The position numbers and the translations under genes were made by a program. Under the pieces are notes generated by a model, which was not told where the DNA came from, did not search any database, and was given only the letters and a program-made list of their open reading frames with translations. From positions 1 to 64,000 of the forward strand of contig NZ_AP025020.1 of NCBI RefSeq assembly GCF_019977735.1: a stretch of 64,000 bases of DNA, written 5' to 3'. Source of the DNA: Calothrix sp. PCC 7716. GTDB taxonomy: Bacteria; Cyanobacteriota; Cyanobacteriia; Cyanobacteriales; Nostocaceae. Shown here piece by piece: positions 26,223 through 35,674 of this stretch. How positions within the stretch are numbered: position 1 is the stretch's first letter; every line of letters starts with the position of its first letter.

Positions 26223-27473
26223 CTATTGTTTAATCAAGCATTGCGCTACAAAAATTTTCAATTCTTTAAGTCGAGATAAAACTTCTTGATAATCTTTATT
26301 TTTCCCCTGAGCTAAGTATAATTTGGCTGCTCGATTAAAATCTTTATCAGCTTCTTGGGCATTGCATAAATTAGCATAAGCAGTAGCACGATTGTAATAA
26401 CCTATCGCATCATTTGGATTAAGTTTAATCGCTTGGTTGTAAGCAGCAATAGCATCATTCAAATAAGAATTACGAGATATTCCAATTTGTTGATTACCTA
26501 AATGTAATTTGGTATTACCAAGAGAAATGTAAGCATTAATATCATTTTGGTTTAATTTAATTACGTGTGAAAAGTCTTGAACAGCAGCTTGGTAATTATT
26601 TAACATTACCATCGTTCTACCGCGATTGTAATAAATATCGCTATCAATAGGGTTAAGTTTAGCGGCTTGGTTGTAATCAACTATAGCACCGCTTAAGTCA
26701 TTTAATATTCTCTTAACATTACCGCGATTAATGTATATATCGGCATCATCAGGGTTAAGGCGAATCGAATAATTAAAATCTGCCAATGCACCTTTAAAAT
26801 CGCCATTATCACGTTTAAAATTACCGCGACTAAAATAATTATTACTATCTTCTGAATTTAAACTAATTGCTTTATTGTAATCACTTATCGCCCCACGTTT
26901 ATCGCCAAGTTTACCGCGTGCATTGGCACGAGTTAAGTAAGCAATTGAAGATTCAGGTGAAATTTTAATCCCTTGATTTGCATCTTCGATTGCACTTTTA
27001 TATTTACTTATTTTGTAGAAAGCAAAACTTCGATTCATGTATGAAGCAAAATCATTTGAGTCAAGACGAATTGATTGTGTATAATCAGTGATAGCGCCTT
27101 TATAATCTCCAAGGTCAGATTTAGCATTGCCGCGATTATAATAAGTTTCAGCGAAATTGGAATTTATACGTATTGATTGGGTATAGTCCTCAATAGCACC
27201 TTTTTTATCACCTAATTCAGATTTTGCAATACCTCTATTATGGTATGGTTTGAAGAAATTCGGGTTAAGGCGAATAGCTTGAGTGTATTCAAGAATCGCA
27301 TCTTGCAAGTTACCGTCATCTTGTTTCTTTTTTCCGCGTTTAAAGTAATCTTCAGCACTGAGGTTTTGGGTAATATAATTTGTTTGAAGCGTTGTTGATA
27401 ATGTTAACGATGGAAAAATAGTCAATATTATCAAAGATACCAATAATTTTTGCAAAACATAAAGATAAGCCAT
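26223..27473 (-). CDS. Secreted TPR-repeat protein
   Basis: 416 residues. An N-terminal signal peptide or anchor (LQKLLVSLIILTIFPSLTL) precedes about ten consecutive 34-residue TPRs with the cyanobacterial consensus AYYNRGNAKSDLGDYKGAI and DYTQSIRLNPN. TPR arrays mediate protein contacts; no enzymatic part is present. It stands alone on the minus strand after the 219-aa gene. Internal DNA repeats correspond to the TPR units. Confidence 0.85.
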   Translation of the reverse strand: MAYLYVLQKLLVSLIILTIFPSLTLSTTLQTNYITQNLSAEDYFKRGKKKQDDGNLQDAILEYTQAIRLNPNFFKPYHNRGIAKSELGDKKGAIEDYTQSIRINSNFAETYYNRGNAKSDLGDYKGAITDYTQSIRLDSNDFASYMNRSFAFYKISKYKSAIEDANQGIKISPESSIAYLTRANARGKLGDKRGAISDYNKAISLNSEDSNNYFSRGNFKRDNGDFKGALADFNYSIRLNPDDADIYINRGNVKRILNDLSGAIVDYNQAAKLNPIDSDIYYNRGRTMVMLNNYQAAVQDFSHVIKLNQNDINAYISLGNTKLHLGNQQIGISRNSYLNDAIAAYNQAIKLNPNDAIGYYNRATAYANLCNAQEADKDFNRAAKLYLAQGKNKDYQEVLSRLKELKIFVAQCLIKQ

Positions 27474-27674
27474 TAGTTTTAACCAAATACCGTTATCTCT
27501 AGTATTCCCTTAGTAAGCGTATAAATTTGAAAAGTACCCATTTGTAGATTTACCTTAAGGGAAATGTCTGAGGCAACCGACCTGGATAATCCAACATTTA
27601 ATTTATATTTGTTCTAGCTGTTAAATTTATAAACTAGCTAGAACAGCACCTCGAACCCCATCGCTCCACTTCTT

Positions 27675-28334
27675 TCACAGTAGTGCCAAAGCATCTGCGA
27701 GCGCTTGTTCTATCAACTTTAACTTTGTCCTGACTTGTGTTACTTTGTTTCGACGCTCGATACCTTCTCTTGCTTCCAGATTTCGCGAGTCATCACTGTT
27801 ACCCAAGTGGATTACTCGCACTTTTGCCTGCCTTTCGGACGGTTCAAAAATTGCTTCTGTTGCTGTCAGCTTATTATACTGATAAGCACGACGGTACGAT
27901 TCGACACCTTGCTCGGTCAAGTGAAACCTTGGACGCTTGACACTATAAGTATGAACCTCGCACTTTTCAGGCGCAATGTATTGTCCTTCAAACTCAGTAA
28001 GACGCGAGCGCAGTTCATTCAAACTGGCGCCAACTTGGTTTATTAGTTCATAAATACTCAAAGATTCTAGCGACTGGGGACATGCTCGACTTTTCAACAT
28101 CATTATCGCTGCTTGGCGCCTGTTAATTTTAATTATTTCCTGAACATATTCCAATTCTCGTTGCCTTTGCGATGCTTGAATTTGCCGCACTCTTATTAAC
28201 TCAACTTCTTCCTCTGCGGTTAGCTCACTAGCTGAACCACAGGTCTTGTAATTGGGACACTCATCCACCTCTAAACCTGGTTGCATCATCATAGACGCAC
28301 AACTAAAACCGAAGCCACATTTTTTCTTGGGCAT
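27675..28334 (-). CDS. Cysteine-containing conserved cyanobacterial protein, 219 aa
   Basis: The N-terminal segment MPKKKCGFGFSCASMMMQPG, then CPNYKTCGS, holds five cysteines in a probable small metal- or redox-binding knot. A helical region follows (ELTAEEEVELIRVRQIQASQ and ELEYVQEIIKINRRQAAIMM), then a segment with YSVKRPRFHLTEQGVESY and a coiled C-terminus. I recall similar proteins as cyanobacteria-restricted and common on plasmids, without known function. The 22-bp-spaced repeats at 28373-28410 lie just upstream of its start and may regulate it. Confidence 0.6.
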   Translation of the reverse strand: MPKKKCGFGFSCASMMMQPGLEVDECPNYKTCGSASELTAEEEVELIRVRQIQASQRQRELEYVQEIIKINRRQAAIMMLKSRACPQSLESLSIYELINQVGASLNELRSRLTEFEGQYIAPEKCEVHTYSVKRPRFHLTEQGVESYRRAYQYNKLTATEAIFEPSERQAKVRVIHLGNSDDSRNLEAREGIERRNKVTQVRTKLKLIEQALADALALL

Positions 28335-29165
28335 AGGAAATATTCTTTTGTTCTAGTTTTATGTTTATTATTTTAAAGCTATAACAACGTCTTATTAAAG
28401 CTATAACAACACCTTAGCGATAAATATAAGTAAACAAAAATTGTATTTATCAATTCAGACAAATGTAACAAATTACATTGTTTAAATTCTAAAATTTATG
28501 TGATAATACTTATAAATTAGGGTAAATCATAAATTAACTTGTTAAAAATATACTATATTTAAAACTACATAACCTTTTCTTAACCACAATGCTAAAATAA
28601 AGTAATACAGCAAAAAACCATATATCAGAAGGTTAATAACTGACTGCTAATAGCTAGCAAAATTGCACTTAATATACAAGTAGTATTTAAAAAATATTCA
28701 CCATTTTTATCAATTCGCAAATTATTTATTGAGAGTATTTGCTGTCGATTGAGATGAATAAAGTTTTATGTCTTACCTAAGCAAATCTTCTTACGAGTTC
28801 TTATGCTAGATAGAACTTATTAACTCCGTGTGTGATTTTAAGAATACAAATCGCACTCAGATTTTTAGGGTTGCATATCTACCACATATTCAGCAAAACA
28901 AAGCAAATAGTTTGCAGTGGTTTGAATAACACTCAAATTATGGAGCAACTGTCAATACACCTAAAGCTTCTCAGGGCATAGTTATAAAAAATTTGATTCC
29001 CAAGCGGTTTCAACCTATCCTGAAGCTTTCAAACTCTTGTAAACTAGAATCTTGTTTTTGGTCTACTAGCAGATGAGCATGAATAGTCTAACCTAGGCAA
29101 GCCAATGCTAGCTCCGGAGCGCGCAGGACAATTCAAGACCTCCAAACCTGTTAAATTTCAGTACT
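28335..29165. other. Long AT-rich intergenic region
   Basis: About 830 bp with no convincing ORF. It lies between the divergently transcribed 219-aa and 278-aa genes. It holds the direct repeats at 28373-28410 and very AT-rich DNA up to about 28760. Function (regulation, secondary origin or decayed sequence) cannot be decided by eye. Confidence 0.4.
28373..28410. repeat. Two direct repeats TTAAAGCTATAACAAC, 22 bp apart
   Basis: Identical 16-bp units at 28373-28388 and 28395-28410, spaced exactly 22 bp, about 40 bp upstream of the 219-aa gene start. They are candidates for a regulator or replication-protein binding site. Confidence 0.7.
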
Positions 29166-30002
29166 TTGGAGCGTTTTCGCATTGCTAATGACAACGAAGT
29201 TAACAAAGCAAACCCTCAAAGAGTAATAAAGCTTATGTTCTCTAGAAACCAGAATTCAGCCGAATTTCCAAAAGTCGCAACAACATCGTTTCAGTGGCAA
29301 CAATTTAGTTGTGTTGCTTATAAACTCCCAAGTGGTGATTTAGTTATGAGCGAGCGCCAGATGGCACAAGCAGTTGGAAAATCTATATCCAGTGCTAAAA
29401 GTTTTACCAAAAAGCACAATTTGACTGCTATTCAGGTCAAGTTACTTAATACGCAAGTCATTTCAGTCTATCCTTTCTCAACTGTTATTGATTACTGGCA
29501 GTATCTTACACAGTCTGGATTAATTACATCTAATTGCAAATGCAGAGTCTGTTTAAAGGAATTGGTAATATCTTTTAAGCCAAACGCCTATAATGCATCT
29601 GGAAAGTCTTATTCACAAAATAATGAAGCGACTTTTCCTGTTACCTTACCTCTTGAAAATAAGGCTTCGTTGGAAGTAATTCCGCTACCTGACTCAGAAA
29701 TACGCATTAGTCTTACATCTGGATTAGGTATAGTTGGGCATACAGTTGAGTGGATATCAGCTCTCGCTTTAACTCCTAAAAAGTTACACAAGTTACAAAA
29801 CAAAGGATTTACAGGGAGAACTATACGGTGCAAGGTTCACATAAACAACGAAGAAACACTTGTAGATACTCTTGGAATTCGCGATTGGTTAATTATTTGG
29901 GAGTTTTTCGCTACTCGTGGCAATACCAAAGCTGGTGAAGTTTTGAGAGCTTGTGCGGAGGAAAATGTCGCACACAGAGTTGAAAAAGTAAATTTGGCTT
30001 AA
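29166..30002 (+). CDS. Hypothetical protein, 278 aa
   Basis: Intact frame from a TTG at 29166; an ATG further in (MFSRNQNSAEF, near 29235) may be the real start. Visible features are LPSGDLVMSERQMAQAVGKS in the first half, a cysteine pair in SNCKCRVC, and a C-terminal region IRDWLIIWEFFATRGNTKAG followed by ACAEENVAHRV. The first part is reminiscent of short DNA-binding modules of phage antirepressor-like proteins, but I cannot name the family. It converges with the IS-truncated ATPase-like gene. Confidence 0.5.
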   Translation: MERFRIANDNEVNKANPQRVIKLMFSRNQNSAEFPKVATTSFQWQQFSCVAYKLPSGDLVMSERQMAQAVGKSISSAKSFTKKHNLTAIQVKLLNTQVISVYPFSTVIDYWQYLTQSGLITSNCKCRVCLKELVISFKPNAYNASGKSYSQNNEATFPVTLPLENKASLEVIPLPDSEIRISLTSGLGIVGHTVEWISALALTPKKLHKLQNKGFTGRTIRCKVHINNEETLVDTLGIRDWLIIWEFFATRGNTKAGEVLRACAEENVAHRVEKVNLA

Positions 30003-30040
30003 TGCGCTGGATAATACTTTTGAATTAAAGCGCTATTTTG

Positions 30041-30124
30041 CTAAAACTCTTGCAAACGCTGTAACCTAACTCGCGAGAGCAATAGCATCAAAAAAATCGG
30101 CTCCTTTTCTCCTTCCCCGTTTTC
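30041..30124 (-). pseudogene. Orphaned 3' remnant of the ATPase-like gene beyond the ISL3 element
   Basis: Minus-strand sequence directly after the ISL3 left end continues the interrupted gene. With the 6-bp shared flank GTTTTC counted once, the frame reads GEGEKEPIFLMLLLSRVRLQ and stops at 30041-30043. Another frame gives GRRKGADFFDAIALAS and stops at 30066. The true tail cannot be fixed because the target duplication is imperfect. Confidence 0.5.
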
Positions 30125-31420
30125 GGCTCTTCCGTACTTAACTTGCTAAATTAATATTATAATGCCAAGAAAGTAAAGCTCTAATCTCAAAATTGCGGAA
30201 ATTCTTAAAGCCAAATCCACTTCTTTTTATTAGCTTCAATTTATTATTAATTCCTTCTACAACTGCATTGGTAGTTTTCCTATCAAAGTATCCTGCTACT
30301 TCTCCAAACCAGCGTTTAATTGTATTAACACTTTTTTGATAATAAGGCTCAGCTTTTTTTAACCAATCGAGTAACCCTAATATTCCTGTTCCTGGGTCTT
30401 CAGTCGTATCAAATAAATTACGAAATTCTTCTTTCAATGAATGCATTATTGCTAATAAAGGAGATGCTTCTCTAATTGTATCTAACTTTATTTTTTGCTT
30501 ATCTGTTAGGTTCTCTTCTGCTTTTAAAATTGTATATTTGTTACCTTTTAAACTATCAAATATTTTTTCTCTCGATTCAACATTTAATTCCAACGCTGCT
30601 TTTTTTTCTGCTATTCTAGCTTGGTTCAACTCTTCGTGTATTATTTTTGTAACATGGAACCTATCCACTGTAACAACGGCGTTTGGGCAAATCTTCTCGA
30701 TTAAATTTTTATAATTTCCGGTCATATCCATACTTACTTCTTCTATTTGTTCTAAAACTACTTTCCCCCACTTTATCATCACATTCTCTATATCAATTTG
30801 TTTTCTTTCTTTAACCAACCCTATTAATTTTCCTGTATCTATATCTACAAGCACGACAATAAATTTTCCTTGACCTTTAACTAAACTTATTTCATCTATT
30901 CCTAACCTTACTAAATTACTAACATTTATTGGTAAAATATTTTTAACTATATCTTCAAGCATCGAATAAACTTCTTCCTCGCTTAATCCATTATTTTTGG
31001 CTACATTACTTACATCACTATGAATAAGCTGTTTAATAATATTTTCCGCATATCGATGCGTATGCTTTCTTCTTGCTCCGACAAAATCAAGGTCTTCATT
31101 AAATGTTTTACAACATTTTTTACATTTAAATCTTCGTCTATTTATATTCAGTATTACTTCCTTATCTCCCATCGGTAAATCTTTAATTAAGTAATTTTGA
31201 TTTTGGTGCAGATGGTCTGACTTTTTTCCGCACTGTGGACATACTGCACTTTTAGTCTTTTTAGTTACTGATAAAATTAAGGTGTTACCCTCTTGTAGAC
31301 TGGATTCTACTACTATGTCAGGTAAATTTAACAGTTCGGTCAAAACCCTTTTCATAACTGATTTTACTGAAACAAAAGATGATTATTTTAATATTTTAGC
31401 ACGTAAAGCACGGGAGAGCC
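30125..31420 (-). mobile_element. ISL3-family insertion sequence (about 1296 bp)
   Basis: Imperfect terminal inverted repeats: the left end at 30125 begins GGCTCTTCCGTACTTAACTT, and the complement of the right end at 31420 begins GGCTCTCCCGTGCTTTACGT. GGCTCTTCCG-like ends are typical of ISL3. Flanks share GTTTTC (30119-30124 and 31422-31427) rather than a clean 8-bp duplication. No GGCGCC site inside. Confidence 0.88.
30138..31355 (-). CDS. ISL3-family transposase
   Basis: 405 residues. The N-terminal zinc-finger part has CPQCGKKSDH and FKCKKCCKTF. The catalytic core includes LVRLGIDEISLVKGQGKF (first Asp), VSMDMTGNYKNLI (second Asp), VTVDRFHVTKII, and a C-terminal TTNAVVEGINNKLKLIKRSG with the acidic residue. 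This is the canonical ISL3 arrangement. Intact, likely functional. Confidence 0.93.
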   Translation of the reverse strand: MKRVLTELLNLPDIVVESSLQEGNTLILSVTKKTKSAVCPQCGKKSDHLHQNQNYLIKDLPMGDKEVILNINRRRFKCKKCCKTFNEDLDFVGARRKHTHRYAENIIKQLIHSDVSNVAKNNGLSEEEVYSMLEDIVKNILPINVSNLVRLGIDEISLVKGQGKFIVVLVDIDTGKLIGLVKERKQIDIENVMIKWGKVVLEQIEEVSMDMTGNYKNLIEKICPNAVVTVDRFHVTKIIHEELNQARIAEKKAALELNVESREKIFDSLKGNKYTILKAEENLTDKQKIKLDTIREASPLLAIMHSLKEEFRNLFDTTEDPGTGILGLLDWLKKAEPYYQKSVNTIKRWFGEVAGYFDRKTTNAVVEGINNKLKLIKRSGFGFKNFRNFEIRALLSWHYNINLAS

Positions 31421-32198
31421 AGTTTTCTAGTCCACCAAAGTTATATATATCAGGTTTAGGAACAAAATTAAGATTGAATGATTTGAAGTGGTTGATTTTA
31501 TATTGAAGCATTGAGGAGACAAGCATTAACGGTTGTTCTAATGATTGTCGAAGTCCTGCTTTAATATCTTCAATATGTAAACCTAATGCCGCAGATGTAA
31601 GCTGTTCAAGTGTCTGTTTGCTAATTTTTTGGTCACTAAAGGCAGTTAAGTCAGTTAGGATAATATACTCAGCCTCTAAATATGTTGGCAGCTTTAATTC
31701 TAATATATTAATTAAATTAATGATAGATGATGGCAAGTCTGATTCATTTTGCAATAACAAAATTAAATGTTTATTACCTTGTTTTTTACTCAATTCTGAA
31801 TGTATATTAATTAATAATTGTTTGATTATTAATCCTTCGTTTTGCAAAAGGCAGTCAGATATGTTTTCAATAATAAGTATGCCTTGGGTAAAATCACTTT
31901 GAAAATATTTTAGAGCAGCTATTGCCATATCTCCAGGCGTAGCCCCTGCGCTAATCGATATATCCAAACGCTTTCTAGAAGTTACATAAGGTTCATAATT
32001 ATAATTTTGACTAACTTCTACTTCTGCAAAATCTTTAGGTTCCCCTAAGTTCCATTGATATATTGGTAATTTTAAATCACCTTTTGCTAAGATATATAAT
32101 TCTTGGAATATGTTATTACGTTCGCTTACTGGCGCCACTACTGCAATTATTGATTTACCAGTTTTTATCCATTGTTGAAATTTTAACATACTTTCCAT
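31421..32198 (-). pseudogene. ATPase-like (Ycf46 N-domain-like) protein, truncated by ISL3
   Basis: The frame encodes 271 residues, but the last 11 or so (WLSRALRAKILK) come from the IS. The native part contains IYQWNLGE, ILIIENISDCL, LILLLQNESDLPSSI, LELKLPTYLEA, LEQLTSAALGL and finally IYNFGGLEN. These match the order of the N-terminal domain of cyanobacterial/plastid Ycf46-type AAA proteins, in which the GGL(E/D)NL segment precedes the AAA core. No AAA core follows, so this may have been a stand-alone N-domain homologue. It is the last gene of the virD4 transcript. Confidence 0.6.
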
Positions 32199-32258
32199 AA
32201 TTTTAACGCTCGTTAAATGTTTAGGTTGATAGGCGCAAAGAAGAAAAATGCTATTGGT

Positions 32259-33545
32259 TTAACTCAGGCTTAAATGTAACTGTTTATCCGATTTATTGGT
32301 TTGTTGAGGTTGTTGAGTAAAACTTGTTTCTGCTGCTAAACGAGGTAGTATTTGTTCAAAGTAAGCGAGGTCACGTTCATTCATGCGAGATTTTTGTAAA
32401 CCGTTGCCGAATGCTAAGAGGGCGCCGCGTCCATCTTTGGCGGTTATTAATACTCGACCATCAGGCGAAGCTTTCCATTTATAAGAAAATTGTCCGTCTA
32501 CTCTGACTGTGTTACCTTGTCTTTTGGCGTAGTCACTTAAGGCTTTGGTTATTTTTTCAATCCTTGAAAATTGTTCGCTTTCCTGTTGACCAACTGGACT
32601 TAAGGCGCCTGTTATACTTGTCCCAGAATTTACTTGCGTGCATAGTGCAACCAATTCTTGTTTTTGATGAGCATCTAATGGTTGATTCTCCTTTGCAAGT
32701 CTGATACCTAGAGGTGTATCACGAAATTCTAATAGTGGTTGACCGTTAAGGTTATTTAGCTGATAGGATGAACCATGCTTGTTGATAGTATACTCAGCAG
32801 CATAGTACACGTTTGAGCCAGGAATAGTATTTTGTGAGAAAACTTTTTTGAGTGTTGACGCGGCTGAATATAACTGCAATCTATCTCGAAACTCATCCCA
32901 AACGTGACTTATATGATTTTTGGCTTCTTGCCACCAATTAGGGTTGTTTGACTCCTGTACTCGCTGTTTTATTATTGTCTCAAATTGCTGCTGTTGAAAT
33001 TGTAATTGTTGCTGATGCAGTTCGCGTATCTCAGCTAATTGTGCCGATAAGTATGTTTTTAAATCGCCTTCTGGTAGTTCATTTACTGACGCAGCGACTG
33101 TATCAAAAGGAGACTCAGATTGCTCTGGTTGAGAGATTACTTCTTCCTGAAATGAATTTACTAATACTTTTCCTTCACTATCAGATTGTAACAGTATTTG
33201 CCCATCTACCTTTAATACTAAATCTTTATAAGTATCTACTCCTTCACCAATGGACATAGTTTGTAACTGTTCTAACTGTTCAATAATATCTGGTGTCAAA
33301 GATACAACTAATTTATTTTCGTATCTACCATAAACCAGCTTGTCATTGATTCTTATCTCTATATCCTCTGGTTGAGTATCTTGCTCTATATTTTGAACAT
33401 CATCCTCTAATTCTGATACTTGATTTTTATCTAAGTCTTTATCCAACTTTTTCTCCAAGAATAATCTTAGCCAAGCGTCTACTACTTGCAAGTACTTTTC
33501 GGTGAAGCTTGAAGCATCACCAGGAGTAACACCACTTATCGACAT
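32259..33545 (-). CDS. Plasmid-transfer-associated protein, 428 aa, unknown
   Basis: A soluble Gln-rich protein. It has an N-terminal helical/acidic region (LFLEKKLDKDLDKNQVSELE), a Gln coiled segment (ELHQQQLQFQQQQFETIIKQ), then WDEFRDRLQLYSAASTLKKV. A C-terminal domain follows with SRIEKITKALSDYAKRQGNT, WKASPDGRVLITAKDGRG and LAYFEQILPRLA. The final domain resembles that of the 448-aa protein at 11116-12462. It lies between virD4/the 100-aa gene and the ATPase-like gene, all on the same strand with short gaps. Confidence 0.5.
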   Translation of the reverse strand: MSISGVTPGDASSFTEKYLQVVDAWLRLFLEKKLDKDLDKNQVSELEDDVQNIEQDTQPEDIEIRINDKLVYGRYENKLVVSLTPDIIEQLEQLQTMSIGEGVDTYKDLVLKVDGQILLQSDSEGKVLVNSFQEEVISQPEQSESPFDTVAASVNELPEGDLKTYLSAQLAEIRELHQQQLQFQQQQFETIIKQRVQESNNPNWWQEAKNHISHVWDEFRDRLQLYSAASTLKKVFSQNTIPGSNVYYAAEYTINKHGSSYQLNNLNGQPLLEFRDTPLGIRLAKENQPLDAHQKQELVALCTQVNSGTSITGALSPVGQQESEQFSRIEKITKALSDYAKRQGNTVRVDGQFSYKWKASPDGRVLITAKDGRGALLAFGNGLQKSRMNERDLAYFEQILPRLAAETSFTQQPQQTNKSDKQLHLSLS

Positions 33546-33563
33546 TTCAATCGCTCCTTTAAA

Positions 33564-33866
33564 TTAAAATATACGATTGATGATTACTTCTTCACCAATA
33601 AGAAATATAACTAATTCTCCATCCATAAACCAAGCAATAAATTCACTATTACTGTTACGGAAGTTTTTACCGAAATACACCATTTCTTTTATTACGACAC
33701 CTACTAATAAACCGAGTTGGTCGAAGATTTCTAACGTACATCTAAATTCATAATCGTTGGTTTTTTCAGGTTTATCTAAAGCATCAATTACTGCTTGATA
33801 CCATTCTGGGTATTTCTGTAATACTTCCATACTTTTAGGACTTATTGATTGTATTGTGTTAGACAT
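33564..33866 (-). CDS. Hypothetical protein, 100 aa, in the virD4 operon
   Basis: A 100-residue protein opening MSNTIQSISPKSMEVLQKYP with a beta-rich C-terminal half (FIAWFMDGELVIFLIGEEVI). No family recognised. Its start is 2 bp before the virD4 stop and its own stop is 18 bp before the 428-aa gene, so it is co-transcribed with both. Confidence 0.55.
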   Translation of the reverse strand: MSNTIQSISPKSMEVLQKYPEWYQAVIDALDKPEKTNDYEFRCTLEIFDQLGLLVGVVIKEMVYFGKNFRNSNSEFIAWFMDGELVIFLIGEEVIINRIF

Positions 33867-33868
33867 TA

Positions 33869-35641
33869 TTAAAATACTCCTGCTAAATCTTCGGCTGTTG
33901 TTTGTACTGGTTGAGTAGGTATTGGAAATAGTTCTTCTACTAACGCTAGTCTTTCGCTAAATTGACGGGAACGTTCAGCATCGGTTATAGTGCCACCGCT
34001 ATTTTGGGCAATTAATTTTTCTCGTATCAATTCCCATTTACTCTCTGCCCAGTTCATTTCCTCAATATCAACTTTTGGAACTTTCACAGGTTGTAGTAAT
34101 GGTACATATGCTTCATTACCTCGCGTATACGCTGGGTTAATAATGACTGCACGACCTGTCCCCAATTTTGCAAATTCGGCTGGTTCAAATAAATGTCGCT
34201 TTTGATTTTGCTCGTTAAGACTATTTGATACGCCACCTTTACCTGTGCTGCGAGATTTAGATTTGAAGTTAACTTCCATTTCTCCTAAATAGTCAGAAAA
34301 CAACTTGGCACTTTCTGGGTCTTGTGGGTTGAAAATAAACTTGCTTGCTGTTCCCCCTAAAATTGCCCTGGCTAATTCTTTACCGTAGGCTTTCTCTAAC
34401 TGGGATATATTTTGATACCCTAGTATTCCGCAAAATCCATCTTCGCGGTTTTCGTTTAACCAGTTTACTAAAGCTGGCAAGTACAAAGTCGGTAATTCAT
34501 CTAAAGCCACTACTAAAGGGTCTTTGCGGGGTTTGGTACGGGAGACGTTACGCGAGACAATCATATGTAATATCGCCGCTAACAGTGGTCCCACAATATC
34601 GCGGTTGTTCCGGTCTAAGCCAAATATTACTAACTGCTTACCATCTAAATCTAAGGGAAGTGTTGTTCTACCGCAGAAGGCGCCGACAAAATCACGTTTT
34701 AAGAAGCGCTGAAACATTCGCTGGGCAGTACCAATAATAGAAGCAGTAGTCTTTTCCGAATCTTTGACACTGATTAACTGAGACAAGGGGCGAGTTGTCC
34801 AGACTTTCAGCTTAGATTTTGATGCAGCTTCTAAACGCGCGGGTAACGAAGGTAAACTCAGAATTGCTTGGGCTGTCATTAAGTCGCAGTACTCAACATC
34901 ACCTGTAAGAGTGGCAATAGCTTTTGTTACCAACAGAATACCTTCAACCAAAGAATCACCAGCTTCTTCAAAAAATTTATCTCCTCCAGCTTCATTTCCG
35001 CCTTTATTAAAGTTCTTTGACACCACCTGCGCTAATTGCGCTGCACTAATAGCGTCCTCTTCATCTTTAATTAAATCAAGGGGATTACAAATTTCTGACT
35101 CTGGAAAACCTGGTGCAAAGACGCGCACGGTATAACCTCGCTTCATTGCATAAGCTACCGCGCGTTTAGTTTGCGCGGGATACTTAAAGTCATACAGACA
35201 CATTGGAAAACCTTGGTCAAAAGCACTTCTTATTAAAGGGTCAATGACACTAAAAGTTTTACCCGAACCAGCGGCGCCAATAGCTGCTATTCCTCGTTGG
35301 GCATCAGGAACGTAAAGTGTAGAACCTGCCATAAAACTTTGTCGAGAGGTTTTAATTAATCCTTGCTTGTACCACTCTGCTTGCAACCTAGAATGTATTT
35401 CTTTAGGCGTGCCAACATACAGCGCTACATTATTACGAGTCGTCTTTTGCATCTGCTTTTTAGCTTTTTTCTGTGCTGCAGCTTTCTCTTTTTTTCCACC
35501 CCAGTAACTTGTAGCAATCTTGCCTTTTTTTCGGTTGCTATTCATCAATGAGAAAGCGCCAGTAACTATTAAGCAGCCTAATAATATTAGCCCTGATTGA
35601 GATTTGAGTAAGGCGCCAAGTTGCTCACCTGTGCGAAACAA
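33869..35641 (-). CDS. virD4: Type IV coupling protein (VirD4/TraG-like)
   Basis: 590 residues. N-terminal membrane helix at about 17-33 (GLILLGCLIVTGAFSLM), Walker A GAAGSGKTF near residues 122-130, Walker B LVVALDELPTLYLPALVNWL, followed by GILGYQNISQLEKAYGKELA, the classical T4CP signature. It would link the relaxase-DNA complex to the secretion channel. The start is uncertain: the frame opens at a TTG at 35641 with no clear ribosome-binding site, and an IS630 element ends 28 bp upstream, probably separating the gene from its original leader and promoter. Confidence 0.92.
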   Translation of the reverse strand: MFRTGEQLGALLKSQSGLILLGCLIVTGAFSLMNSNRKKGKIATSYWGGKKEKAAAQKKAKKQMQKTTRNNVALYVGTPKEIHSRLQAEWYKQGLIKTSRQSFMAGSTLYVPDAQRGIAAIGAAGSGKTFSVIDPLIRSAFDQGFPMCLYDFKYPAQTKRAVAYAMKRGYTVRVFAPGFPESEICNPLDLIKDEEDAISAAQLAQVVSKNFNKGGNEAGGDKFFEEAGDSLVEGILLVTKAIATLTGDVEYCDLMTAQAILSLPSLPARLEAASKSKLKVWTTRPLSQLISVKDSEKTTASIIGTAQRMFQRFLKRDFVGAFCGRTTLPLDLDGKQLVIFGLDRNNRDIVGPLLAAILHMIVSRNVSRTKPRKDPLVVALDELPTLYLPALVNWLNENREDGFCGILGYQNISQLEKAYGKELARAILGGTASKFIFNPQDPESAKLFSDYLGEMEVNFKSKSRSTGKGGVSNSLNEQNQKRHLFEPAEFAKLGTGRAVIINPAYTRGNEAYVPLLQPVKVPKVDIEEMNWAESKWELIREKLIAQNSGGTITDAERSRQFSERLALVEELFPIPTQPVQTTAEDLAGVF

Positions 35642-35674
35642 GGGCTGGGATGTTTGGGTAGTTGTAATACCAAT

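Noticed and set aside
26223-27473. DNA tandem repeat array or CRISPR-like periodicity
   Set aside because: The periodicity is about 102 bp and comes from the TPR coding units; there are no conserved repeats with unique spacers.
33990-35551. Plus-strand ORFs within virD4
   Set aside because: Antisense shadows of a well-supported coupling protein.
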